64,000 bases of DNA from Pseudomonadota bacterium (GCA_023417315.1 JAEZFW010000056.1:135033-199032); one strand, 5' to 3'. Positions 8,422-16,664 are shown, numbered from the stretch's first letter. Numbers and translations are program-made. Notes: a model not told the origin generated them from the sequence alone.

Positions 8422-9676
8422 GAATACGAACATGGGCGATCTTCCGCTCTCGGGGCTGCGCGTCATCGAGTTCACTCACATGGTGATGGGTCCGGCGGTG
8501 GGCGCGATCCTCGTGGACCTTGGCGCGGAAGTGATCCGCGTCGAGCCCATCGGGGGCGATGCGACGCGCGAGCTCGTCGGTTCCGGCGCTGGCTACTTCC
8601 CGATGTACAACCGCGGCAAGCGCAGCATCTGTCTCAACCTCAAGGATCCGCGCGGCGTGGCGATCGCGCGTAGGTTGACTGCCCGAGCCGATGTGGTGGT
8701 GGAGAACTTCCGATCGGGGACCATGGAGAAACTCGGTCTCGGCTATGAGGCGCTCGCACAAGAAAACCCGCGACTGATCTACTGCTCGGAGAAGGGCTTT
8801 CTGTCAGGCCCCTACGAGCATCGCACTGCGCTCGACGAAGTGGCGCAGATGATGGGCGGTCTCGCCTACATGACAGGCCCTCCGGGCCGACCGTTGCGCG
8901 CGGGCGCATCGGTGATCGACGTAACAGGTGGCATGTTCGGCGTGATCGGCATTCTTGCTGCGATCGAGCAGCGCCATCGGACCGGTCGCGGGCAGAAGGT
9001 GAGCAGCGCGCTGTTCGAGACGACGGTTTACTTGATCGGTCAGCACATGGCGCAGAAAGCCGTGACAGGTCAGGCCGCACGTCCGATGCCGGTGCGCGTC
9101 TCCGCGTGGGCGATCTATGACGTGTTCGATACGCGCGATGAGCAGCAGGTTTTCGTAGGTGTGGTTTCCGACGCGCTCTGGGTCACGTTCTGCGAGGCTT
9201 TTGGCCTTACGGAGCTCGGTGCGAATCCAGAGTACAAGACGAACACGCAGCGGGTCCGCGCGCGCGATGCATTGTTGCCGAAGGTGCGTGAGCTGTTCCG
9301 CGGCTTCGATCGTAACGAGCTCGTTGCCATCTTGGAGCGCGCGGGTATTCCGTTCGCTCCGATCAATCGGCCCGAGGATATGTTCGACGATCCTCATCTG
9401 CTCGCGAGCTCTGGCCTCGCTGATGTGACCTTGCCGAATGGTGTGCGCACGAAGCTGCCGAGCCTTCCTCTGGAGCTCGATGGCCATCGCCCCGCGCTGG
9501 AAGGAAAACTCGCTCGAGCCGGGGAAGACACCGCTGCGGCGCTGGCTGAGCTGGGTTTGAGTCGATACGAGATCGAAGCGCTCGCGGCAGCGAAGGTGAT
9601 CGGTGCGCCGCCACTCTACGCAGAAGCGGGCGACGCACGAACGGGCGACACACCTGCGGACAACACCACGGGTTGA
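8408..9676 (+). CDS. CaiB/BaiF family (class III) CoA-transferase
   Basis: Formyl-CoA-transferase-type enzyme of about 422 residues that would move CoA between carboxylic acids. The opening SGLRVIEFTHMVMGPAVG, then LGAEVIRVEP, NRGKRSICLNLKDP and VVVENFRSGTMEKLGLGY are textbook for the family. The catalytic aspartate is in ALDEVAQMMGGLAYMTG. The start is taken as ATG 8408, which overlaps the lyase gene; ATG 8432 is a possible alternative. As the fifth gene of the operon it probably activates the hydrated dicarboxylic acid so that the lyase can cut it, as in itaconate or mesaconate pathways. The donor and acceptor are not predictable. Confidence 0.92.
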   Translation: MSVVENTNMGDLPLSGLRVIEFTHMVMGPAVGAILVDLGAEVIRVEPIGGDATRELVGSGAGYFPMYNRGKRSICLNLKDPRGVAIARRLTARADVVVENFRSGTMEKLGLGYEALAQENPRLIYCSEKGFLSGPYEHRTALDEVAQMMGGLAYMTGPPGRPLRAGASVIDVTGGMFGVIGILAAIEQRHRTGRGQKVSSALFETTVYLIGQHMAQKAVTGQAARPMPVRVSAWAIYDVFDTRDEQQVFVGVVSDALWVTFCEAFGLTELGANPEYKTNTQRVRARDALLPKVRELFRGFDRNELVAILERAGIPFAPINRPEDMFDDPHLLASSGLADVTLPNGVRTKLPSLPLELDGHRPALEGKLARAGEDTAAALAELGLSRYEIEALAAAKVIGAPPLYAEAGDARTGDTPADNTTG

Positions 9677-9757
9677 TGAGCTGCACAACGCAAGCTTCTT
9701 GACGGCGCGTCCCGCGCATCGCGGCTGCCGAAATTTCTCAAACGCGAAGGAGACTAG

Positions 9758-10006
9758 ATGTCCGAACGAACGGAAAAAGCCCTCTTGGCGGGGATGGTGA
9801 CCTCACTCGGTTGTCGAGGACGATCCACTGGACGAGTTTCTCGAACCTGGTCGCGGGACGAGATCCGACAATTGCGAGAGCTGGCGGATGCAGGTGTTCC
9901 CACGCACATCATCGCCACGAGATTGCGCAGGACGGTTTCTGCGATCAAGAACAAAGCAGGCATCCACGGAATCTCCGTCCGAAACGTCGAACCGTCGTAC
10001 GAATGA
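9758..10006 (+). CDS. Small homeodomain-like (SANT/Myb-type) protein
   Basis: An 82-residue protein with a good AAGGAG ribosome site 6 bases before ATG 9758. From about residue 30, TWSRDEIRQLRELADAGVP then IIATRLRRTVSAIKNKAG reads as a three-helix Myb/SANT-like or GcrA-like fold in which the last helix would contact DNA (TVSAIKNKA resembles the recognition helix). It stands between the CoA-transferase and PEP carboxykinase genes. Such small proteins are often annotated as hypothetical; a regulatory role is inference. Confidence 0.75.
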   Translation: MSERTEKALLAGMVTSLGCRGRSTGRVSRTWSRDEIRQLRELADAGVPTHIIATRLRRTVSAIKNKAGIHGISVRNVEPSYE

Positions 10007-10021
10007 GTCTTCGAGGGGAAC

Positions 10022-11773
10022 GTGACTAGAATGACCACGTCCGCTGCGTCGCTAAGAGCGTGGGTAGACTCCGTCGCCACGCTTACGAAGCCCGACCAGA
10101 TTCGGTGGTGCACAGGGAGCGATGCCGAGCTCAAGGAGCTTGCACGCGGCATGGTGCAAAACGGTGAGCTCATCGAGCTGAATCCGGCGACTCACCCCAA
10201 CTGCTTTCTTTACCGATCAGATCCGTCCGACGTGGCGCGTGTGGAGCACCTAACGTTCGTATGCACAGCGCAACGCGCCGATGCTGGCCCCAACAACAAT
10301 TGGATGGATCCGCAAGCGGCTCACCGTCAGATCGATTTGCTATTTCACAACTCGATGCGTGGCCGAACGTTGTACGTCGTGCCGTATTGCATGGGGCCGA
10401 TCGATTCGCCGCACGCGCGCTGTGGCGTTCAGTTGACCGATAGTGCGTATGTCGTGATGAACATGCAGATCATGACTCGCATGGGCGAGCGCGCGCTGCG
10501 CCGTATCGACAGCGGCGAGACGTTCGTCAAAGGATTGCACTCGACGGGCGATCTCAATCCCGAGCGGCGCTTCATCATGCATTTTCCCGAAGAGCTCTCG
10601 ATCAAGAGCTTCGGTTCCGGATATGGCGGGAATGCACTGCTCGGAAAGAAGTGCCACGCCCTGCGCATCGCGAGCTGGCAGGCGCGCCAGGAAGGCTGGT
10701 TGGCCGAGCACATGCTCATCATGGGCGTGCAGAGCCCGCAGGGTCAGACACATTACATCGCTGCTGCGTTCCCTTCCGCGTGCGGGAAAACGAACTTAGC
10801 TATGTTGGTTCCGCCAGCATCGATGCCTGGTTGGAAAGTGTGGACGGTCGGGGACGACATCTGCTGGATGCATCTCGGGCCGGACGGCTCGCTGCGGGCG
10901 ATCAATCCGGAAGCGGGATACTTCGGTGTCGTTCCGGGCACGAATGCGCAGACGAATCCGAATGCATTCGCAATGATCCAACGTGACACGATCTTCACGA
11001 ACGTCGCGTTGACCGCAGACAAGCAACCCTGGTGGGAAGGACTCGACGCCGGCGTGCCCGCAGTCGATTGGCAGGGCCGGCCCTACTCGAAAGCACACGG
11101 TCCGGCGGCCCACCCTAATGCCCGCTTCACCGTCGCAGCAACGAACAACCCTGTTTACTCGGATATCGCGGAAGCACCGGAGGGAGTACCTATCTCGGCG
11201 ATTCTTTTCGGAGGCCGCCGGCGCGAAGTGGCTCCTTTGGTTTACGAGGCACGCAACTGGGCGCACGGCGTGCTGCTCGGCGCAGGCATGGCATCGGAAA
11301 CGACAGCGGCGGCGACTGGCGCGGTGGGTGTCGTGCGCCGCGATTCGATGGCAATGAAGCCGTTCTGCGGCTACAACTTCGGCGATTATTGGCAGCACTG
11401 GTTGTCGTTTCAGCCCCGCAGCCAGCGTTTGCCGCGCATCTTCCATGTCAATTGGTTCCGGCAGGGGCTCGATGGCCGCTATCTATGGCCGGGTTTCGGA
11501 GAAAACCTGCGCGTGCTGCGATGGATCGTCGAGCGCTGCGAGGATCGAGCGGGTGCGCAGGAAACGCCGATCGGATTCATCCCGCGGAGCGAGGACCTCG
11601 ATCTTCAGGGGCTCGACATGGATCGCGCGAGGTTGGAGTCGCTTCTATCGATCGATCCGAGCGCATGGCGCAAAGAGTTGGAAGCGATCGGCCGTTACCT
11701 GCACGAATTCGAAGACCGCGTTCCCGCGCAATTGCGAGACGAGCAGCGTGCGGTACTGGCGGGCCTAGCGTAG
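10022..11773 (+). CDS. pckG: Phosphoenolpyruvate carboxykinase (GTP)
   Basis: Gluconeogenic enzyme converting oxaloacetate and GTP to PEP and carbon dioxide in the cytosol. At 583 residues (GTG 10022; ATG 10031 is also possible) it has the GTP-class hallmarks: the kinase-1a loop AFPSACGKTNLAM with the reactive cysteine, the metal-binding GDDICWMH, the FGGRR stretch, and AAATGAVGVVRRDSMAMKPF typical of the GTP form. It lies 15 bases after the small homeodomain-like gene. Its placement at the end of a catabolic cluster suggests that the pathway yields a TCA or pyruvate-level product from which PEP must be made. It may equally be the housekeeping copy; no second copy is visible in this window. 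Confidence 0.96.
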   Translation: MTRMTTSAASLRAWVDSVATLTKPDQIRWCTGSDAELKELARGMVQNGELIELNPATHPNCFLYRSDPSDVARVEHLTFVCTAQRADAGPNNNWMDPQAAHRQIDLLFHNSMRGRTLYVVPYCMGPIDSPHARCGVQLTDSAYVVMNMQIMTRMGERALRRIDSGETFVKGLHSTGDLNPERRFIMHFPEELSIKSFGSGYGGNALLGKKCHALRIASWQARQEGWLAEHMLIMGVQSPQGQTHYIAAAFPSACGKTNLAMLVPPASMPGWKVWTVGDDICWMHLGPDGSLRAINPEAGYFGVVPGTNAQTNPNAFAMIQRDTIFTNVALTADKQPWWEGLDAGVPAVDWQGRPYSKAHGPAAHPNARFTVAATNNPVYSDIAEAPEGVPISAILFGGRRREVAPLVYEARNWAHGVLLGAGMASETTAAATGAVGVVRRDSMAMKPFCGYNFGDYWQHWLSFQPRSQRLPRIFHVNWFRQGLDGRYLWPGFGENLRVLRWIVERCEDRAGAQETPIGFIPRSEDLDLQGLDMDRARLESLLSIDPSAWRKELEAIGRYLHEFEDRVPAQLRDEQRAVLAGLA

Positions 11774-11876
11774 CAATGGACGATCGCAGCCGGGTCGGCG
11801 CACGGACCTTCCTCGCCCACGCAAAACTTTGCACTCGGACGCACGGCTGATCGCAAAGACAGCATAGTCAAGATAG

Positions 11877-11895
11877 ATGACTAAGGTAACTAAGT
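11877..11895. promoter_or_regulatory. Second copy of the palindromic operator
   Basis: ATGACTAAGGTAACTAAGT matches the reverse complement of bases 3790-3808 at 18 of 19 positions. It lies about 76 bases before the VOC-protein gene and just upstream of a TTGACA box. Its near-identity to the site next to the GntR gene argues for a shared regulon. Confidence 0.72.
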
Positions 11896-11896
11896 A

Positions 11897-11924
11897 TTGA
11901 CAAGCGAAAGGCGGACGATAAGCT
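11897..11924 (+). promoter_or_regulatory. Candidate sigma-70 promoter for the VOC/secreted-protein operon
   Basis: A perfect TTGACA at 11897-11902, a 16-base spacer and TAAGCT as a weak -10. The operator abuts the -35 box, so a bound repressor would block RNA polymerase. Confidence 0.45.
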
Positions 11925-11970
11925 CCCCTGGCATACAAGCACGTAAATCGCGTGCGGGGAGTGAGGTCGG

Positions 11971-12912
11971 ATGTCATTGACTCGAAGAGATTTGCTTCAG
12001 GGCGCGGCTGCGGGTTTGCTCCTTCCGATGGGCGCGCGCTGGTCTGATGCAATCGCGCAGGCGGCTCAGCCGACGCTCGGCGCCATCCGCGCAGTCACGA
12101 TCACCGCGACGAACCTGCCTGCCGTCGAAGCGGCGTGGACGAAGTTCATGGGCTATCGTCTCGTTCGGCGAGGCAAGCTATCTGCTGCCACTGTTAAAGG
12201 CTGGGGTGCGCCGGCGCTGCAGGGTAAGTCGTACGTCATTCTCGGTCCGGCGAGCGAGGAGGAGTGCTTTCTGCGCTTCGTTGAGCAAGCCACGCCTGCC
12301 GACTACGATCCGTCGCAGTCGTGGGGTTGGAATGGCACGGAGATCACCGTGCAAAACACCCCGGAGCTGTACGAGCGCTTGAAGGACTCTCCGTTCAAGG
12401 TCACTCGACCTCCCACGGCTGTTCCGACCTATCCGTACCTGCTTGCGATGGGCGCGATCGGTCCTGCGGGCGAGAAACTGAATCTAACGTGGATCAAGGA
12501 ACCTCGGCCTGATCTCGCAGTCGCGAAGTCGTTCGTGGGGCGCGTCTTCATGACGGTCCAGACTGCGCCCGATCTGCCCAAAGGACTGGATTACTACCGC
12601 ACTACTTTCGGCAGCAATCCCAGCCCGATTCGCAAGCTTCCATCGCTCGAGCTCGCGGTGGTGCCGCTCACGGACGGCTGCAAGATCGAGGTGGATCAGT
12701 ACAAAGGCGAGAACGGCAAACCTCGGGCTCGCGTCGGCGAGGGTTTACCTCCGGGGCTTGCGATGGTCACGTTCGAGTGCTCGGCGTTCGACAAGATGAA
12801 GGACAAGTTCATCAGCGCGCCCGCGAAGAACGCCATCGAACCGTTCGTGGGTCGACGCGCTGCAGTGATGCATGGCGCGGGCGAGGCCTTGATGGAGCTC
12901 GTGGAAGCCTGA
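11971..12912 (+). CDS. Tat-exported VOC-fold (glyoxalase-like) protein
   Basis: A 313-residue protein with a twin-arginine leader (LTRRDLLQGAAAGLLLP, cleavage probably near AIAQA) and a ribosome site GGGGAG before ATG 11971. The mature part has two vicinal-oxygen-chelate-like halves: AIRAVTITATNLPAVEAAWTKF starts the first and VGRVFMTVQTAPDLPKG the second. Metal ligands are not obvious, so it may be a binding protein rather than an enzyme. Tat export implies folding, or cofactor loading, in the cytoplasm. It carries the shared operator and promoter upstream and leads into two secreted paralogues, so it probably acts on the substrate outside the inner membrane. The exact activity is unknown. 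Confidence 0.82.
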   Translation: MSLTRRDLLQGAAAGLLLPMGARWSDAIAQAAQPTLGAIRAVTITATNLPAVEAAWTKFMGYRLVRRGKLSAATVKGWGAPALQGKSYVILGPASEEECFLRFVEQATPADYDPSQSWGWNGTEITVQNTPELYERLKDSPFKVTRPPTAVPTYPYLLAMGAIGPAGEKLNLTWIKEPRPDLAVAKSFVGRVFMTVQTAPDLPKGLDYYRTTFGSNPSPIRKLPSLELAVVPLTDGCKIEVDQYKGENGKPRARVGEGLPPGLAMVTFECSAFDKMKDKFISAPAKNAIEPFVGRRAAVMHGAGEALMELVEA

Positions 12913-12932
12913 GCCGAACTTCATTCTCGGGT

Positions 12933-12955
12933 GTACAGCGTGCGACCCGCTGTAC
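12933..12955 (+). other. Perfect 8-bp inverted repeat before the first secreted paralogue
   Basis: GTACAGCG and CGCTGTAC are separated by 7 bases, 42 bases ahead of the next start. It could be an RNA hairpin that attenuates or stabilises the operon mRNA, or an operator. There is no U-run. Confidence 0.4.
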
Positions 12956-12996
12956 GACCAGCCAACAATGCACGCGATGAATCGAGGAGACTTCGT

Positions 12997-14193
12997 ATGA
13001 GGGGAACTTCTGTGCTGCGCACGCTCAGCGTGTTGATGCTCTATGTCAGCGTGAGCCTCGGCGTCGCTGCGTACGCGCAAACGCCGCCGCCCGGACAAGG
13101 GCCCTACACGGTCACCGAGCAATCGCTCGCCGAAGCACAGGAGCGCGCCAAGGCGTTGCGCGCAGGTCCTGCTGCTTGGGTCGAAGAATACTGGGATGTC
13201 ATGCCGGGCAAGGTGGACGAGTTCGTCAAGACCTATCGAGATGAAGTTTACTCGCTTGCACGCAAAGTACCCGGTTATCGCGGTTACACCGTACTCACGA
13301 ACATCCCCGATGCAGAGCACCCAAAGCGCCCGAACTTATTCGGCGAGAGAATGTTCGTTCCGCACTACGGCGTGCATCTCGACGCCAAGACTTTCACGGG
13401 ACGCGTCGTCAACGTCGGCAACCTCATTCGCCGCACTCACAACATCGTGATCGTCCACAGCCTGCAGACCTGGGAAGATGCGGACAAGTTTCGTCCGAAT
13501 ATGGAGAAGGTCCTTGCGAGCAAGAACCCCGGGAAGAAGCTCGCGGAACATCTGTCTCAAACCGTCTATCCGCTGGCGGCGAATTTCTGGGAAGAAAGTT
13601 TTCATCTCATTACGACCGGTTTACCGGTCAAGGCCGGAACTGCATCCGGCGGTCAGGATGCCGACGGTCTGAACCTCGACCCGTATCCGTCAGATACGGC
13701 ATGGTTCAAGGAATACTTCCAGGTCGATGCCGACAAGCTCGATGACTTCTTGAACGCGTACAACGAGACCTACGCGGTGATGCGCGACATTCCGGGCTAT
13801 CGCGGCGTGACGATCGTATCGACGTTGCCGCCTAAGGGTGCCGATGCGCGGCGAACGAAGTACAAGAATCAGCCGCTAGGGGCCTCGAAGGAATTGTATG
13901 TTCCGAAGCCCGGCGTCGTGATTGACGGCGCGGTCAAGACCGACACGTCGATCAACTTCGGCTCGTTCTTCCGCGATACATACACGATCATTACGTACTA
14001 CGAAGTCCCGTGGGACGCCAAGCTGCTCGAAGTGATGCAGAAGAATTGGGAGTCGATGGGCAACAGCGGCGATCGCCTCGGGCGAGTGACGAAGGCGTTG
14101 TTCCCGCACGCTCGCAATCACTGGGACATGCAGTACCGAGCGATCGAGACCAGCCTCGTTCCGTTGCCTGACAAAGCGGCGCGCACTCGCTGA
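12997..14193 (+). CDS. Secreted protein with internal duplication, paralogue 1
   Basis: A 398-residue exported protein. ATG 12997 follows CGAGGAGA by 6 bases and starts a Sec leader (LRTLSVLMLYVSVSLGVAAYA, cut before QTPPPG). The mature protein is two similar halves of about 150 residues: the first has WVEEYWDVMPGKVDEFVK and KVPGYRGYTVLTNIP, the second WFKEYFQVDADKLDDFLN and DIPGYRGVTIVSTLP. Both halves contain an [N/F]GxxxRxTxxI segment (VGNLIRRTHNIVIVH and FGSFFRDTYTIITYY), then a W or Y and a basic tail. This looks like a tandem dimeric alpha-beta-barrel (ABM/NIPSNAP-like) fold, which is my inference. There is no enzyme signature. It is followed by a close paralogue. Confidence 0.85.
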   Translation: MRGTSVLRTLSVLMLYVSVSLGVAAYAQTPPPGQGPYTVTEQSLAEAQERAKALRAGPAAWVEEYWDVMPGKVDEFVKTYRDEVYSLARKVPGYRGYTVLTNIPDAEHPKRPNLFGERMFVPHYGVHLDAKTFTGRVVNVGNLIRRTHNIVIVHSLQTWEDADKFRPNMEKVLASKNPGKKLAEHLSQTVYPLAANFWEESFHLITTGLPVKAGTASGGQDADGLNLDPYPSDTAWFKEYFQVDADKLDDFLNAYNETYAVMRDIPGYRGVTIVSTLPPKGADARRTKYKNQPLGASKELYVPKPGVVIDGAVKTDTSINFGSFFRDTYTIITYYEVPWDAKLLEVMQKNWESMGNSGDRLGRVTKALFPHARNHWDMQYRAIETSLVPLPDKAARTR

Positions 14194-14233
14194 GCTCATC
14201 CGGTTTGGGTCGCTGAAACCGCCTCGGATAATC

Positions 14234-14253
14234 GACCAGCTCACAGGCTGGTC
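14234..14253 (+). other. Inverted repeat before the second secreted paralogue
   Basis: GACCAGC and GCTGGTC form a 7-bp stem with a 6-base loop, about 95 bases before the next gene. A stem also precedes the first paralogue, but the sequences differ. Confidence 0.35.
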
Positions 14254-14348
14254 CATCGTCAGGATTCTCTGGCTCTGAAGCGCGCTTGCCCTGCGGCTCC
14301 ATCCAACGCGAGCAACACCCGTAATCGATGCATCCGAGGAGACTTCGA

Positions 14349-15548
14349 ATGAGGAGGCCTTCCGCGCTACGCACGCTCAGCCTGCTGATGTGCTTCTACG
14401 TCGGTCTGAGCTTGGGGCTCGCTGCGGACGCTCAAACGCCGCCGCCGGGACAGGCCAAGTACACAGTGACTGAGGAGTCGCTCGCCGAAGCGCGAGAGCG
14501 CGCTAAGGCATTTCATAGCGGCCCTGCTGCATGGGTCGAAGAATACTGGGACGTGCTGCCTGACAACCTCGACGAGTTCGTCGAAACCTATCGCGAAGAA
14601 GTCTACTCGCTCGCGCGCAAAGTGCCTGGCTATCGCGGTTACGCGGTGTTGACGAACATTCCGGATGCGCAGCACCCCGAGCGCCCGAACATGTTCGGCG
14701 AAAGAATGTTCGTGCCGCACTACGGCGTTCACCTGGACGGCAAGATTGTCACTGAGCGCGTCGTCAACGTCGGCAACCTCATTCGTCGCACGCACACCAT
14801 ACTGATTGCCCACAGCCTGCAAACTTGGGAAGACGCGGATGAGTTTCGCTTGAATATGGAGAAGGTGTTCGCGCAGAAGAATTCGGGGATGAAGCTCGCC
14901 GATCATCTCTCGCAGACCGTCTATCCGCTCGCCGCCAACTTTTGGCAAGAAGATTTCCATTTGCTGGCGACGGCGCTGCCGGTCAGGCCAGGAACCGAGT
15001 CCGGCGGTGCGGATGCCGACGGTCTGCAACTGAATCCTCATCCGTCAGAAGTGTCCTGGTACAAGGAATATTTCCAGGTCGATGCGGACAAGCTCGATGA
15101 CTTCCTGAAGGCGTACAGCGAGACGTATGCAGTGATGCGCGACATTCCCGGTTATCGTGGTGTGACGTTCGTGACCACGTTACCACCGACGGGTGCCGAA
15201 GCGCGGCGAGTGAAGTACAAGAATCAGCCGCTCGGGCCTTCAACAGACTTGTACGTTCCGACACCGGGTGTGGTGATCGATGGCGGGGTCAGAACCGACA
15301 TTTCGATCAACTTCGGCTCGTTTTTTCGAGACACGTACACGGTCATCACGCATTACGAGCTACCTTGGGATGTCAAGCTGCGCGAAGCGATGCAGAAGAA
15401 CTGGGAGTCGATGGGTAACCGTGGCGAGCGTCGAGCGCGCGTGTCGAAGACATTGTTCCCGCTCGCGCGCAACCACTGGGACATGCAGTATCGAGTCATC
15501 GAGACTAGTCTCGTGCCCTTGCCTGGCAAAGCGTTGCACGCTCGCTGA
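14349..15548 (+). CDS. Secreted protein with internal duplication, paralogue 2
   Basis: A 399-residue protein very similar to the preceding one across its whole length (same EEYWDV, VPGYRGY, GERMFVPHYGVHLD, SQTVYPLAANFW and DIPGYRGVT blocks). ATG 14349 is preferred over the ATG at 14328 because GAGGAGA sits 6 bases upstream, exactly as in paralogue 1. The Sec leader ends near LAADA, before QTPPPG. The pair arose by gene duplication and was kept side by side, suggesting a heteromeric complex or two substrate variants. Function is unknown; its position after the Tat-exported VOC protein points to one exported pathway. Confidence 0.85.
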   Translation: MRRPSALRTLSLLMCFYVGLSLGLAADAQTPPPGQAKYTVTEESLAEARERAKAFHSGPAAWVEEYWDVLPDNLDEFVETYREEVYSLARKVPGYRGYAVLTNIPDAQHPERPNMFGERMFVPHYGVHLDGKIVTERVVNVGNLIRRTHTILIAHSLQTWEDADEFRLNMEKVFAQKNSGMKLADHLSQTVYPLAANFWQEDFHLLATALPVRPGTESGGADADGLQLNPHPSEVSWYKEYFQVDADKLDDFLKAYSETYAVMRDIPGYRGVTFVTTLPPTGAEARRVKYKNQPLGPSTDLYVPTPGVVIDGGVRTDISINFGSFFRDTYTVITHYELPWDVKLREAMQKNWESMGNRGERRARVSKTLFPLARNHWDMQYRVIETSLVPLPGKALHAR

Positions 15549-15631
15549 GAGATGGCCAATTCGAGCCTCGGTTCGAACACCTGCTCGATTCATATCAAGC
15601 CATGTCCGACATCGACGGCAGTCGTGTTCGA

Positions 15632-16351
15632 TCAGAGAGCCTTTGGCGGTGCGAAAACGAGGAAGTATTGGTAGGGCAGGAATGCCTTCTCGTCGACCTG
15701 TCGCCACCCCTGCTTCTCGATCTCCGCGATCACCTCATCTCGATCGAGTCGCACGTGTTGTTTCGCATCGATCCTAAATCGATCGAATAGTGGATTCTGC
15801 TTTCGATAGAAGTCGATGATGACGAGCCGGCCATCGGGCTTCAGATCCTTTGCCATGGCATCGAGCATTGGAGTGGGCCACTCGAAATGATGATAGGCGT
15901 CGAGCACGACTACGGCGTCACAGGATCGGTCCGGGAGTTTCGTATCCACGTACGTGCCGACGACGGGGATCACATTGTCCAAGCCGCCCGCTTCGATCTT
16001 ATCTTCGATGCTCTGCACGAATTCTTTCTGAGGATCCTCCGCGTAGACCTTTCCATTCGGGCCGACCGCTCGAGCAAGGTAGGACGTGAAGTACCCCGTA
16101 CCAGCGCCGATCTCGCAGGCAACATCGCCGTGCTGCAGTCGAAGATGTTGAACGATCTGCTCGGGCTTCTGATATGTGTCGCGATCCTCGGCCTCGAAGA
16201 TCTCCGTCGCCGCCTTGCGTCCTTCCTCGGTCGAGTACCGCTCGTTGATCCCCGGTGCGGCGCTCTCAGCCGCGATGACGCACGTGCACAGGAGCATTGC
16301 TGCGCCCGTTGATGTGCTGAGCGCAGCGAGCGCGGACAGTGACGCTTTCAT
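15632..16351 (-). CDS. Exported class I SAM-dependent methyltransferase-like protein
   Basis: A 239-residue protein with a cleavable Sec leader (MKASLSALAALSTSTGAAML, cut near VIAAES) followed by a complete Rossmann methyltransferase domain: VACEIGAGTGYFTSYLA, KVYAEDPQKEF, CDAVVVLDAYHHFEWP and LKPDGRLVIIDF. SAM is not expected in the periplasm, so a secreted methyltransferase fold is odd, although this exported subgroup is found in many proteobacteria. It may bind another nucleotide-like ligand, or the leader may act as an anchor. It faces the secreted paralogue operon convergently. Family is certain, function unknown. Confidence 0.85.
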   Translation of the reverse strand: MKASLSALAALSTSTGAAMLLCTCVIAAESAAPGINERYSTEEGRKAATEIFEAEDRDTYQKPEQIVQHLRLQHGDVACEIGAGTGYFTSYLARAVGPNGKVYAEDPQKEFVQSIEDKIEAGGLDNVIPVVGTYVDTKLPDRSCDAVVVLDAYHHFEWPTPMLDAMAKDLKPDGRLVIIDFYRKQNPLFDRFRIDAKQHVRLDRDEVIAEIEKQGWRQVDEKAFLPYQYFLVFAPPKAL

Positions 16352-16664
16352 GGCACGCCTCCGGTTTCACTGGTCGTAACGAAGAAGACCGGCGCTTCTG
16401 TCCTTACCGTGCTCAGGAATACCCGGATGCGCTGCCTTGATCGACGCTTGTCGGAGCGGATGCTTCCGATCGCAAGCGAGAAGACGCGTAAGCCGTTCGG
16501 CCGCACGGATGCGGTCTCGTGAGCTCGCGGATTAGATGTGGGGATTTGGCGGATAGGAAACGGAACGTCCCTCGCCATGCTGAGAATATACCGCATCTGG
16601 GGGGTTGCCGTAAGGCCCGGGCGTTGACGCAGCATCGCCGCTCCTTTTTCACGGGAGCTTTCGG
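16352..16664. other. Intergenic space without a convincing gene
   Basis: About 310 bases between divergent genes. One 95-codon minus-strand reading frame overlaps it but lacks a ribosome site or any recognisable motif. It presumably holds the promoters of the exported methyltransferase and of the glycosyltransferase; no clear boxes were seen. Confidence 0.5.

Noticed and set aside
16348..16635. 95-codon minus-strand gene upstream of the exported methyltransferase
   Set aside because: No ribosome site, no recognisable composition or motif, and it overlaps the start of the real gene.
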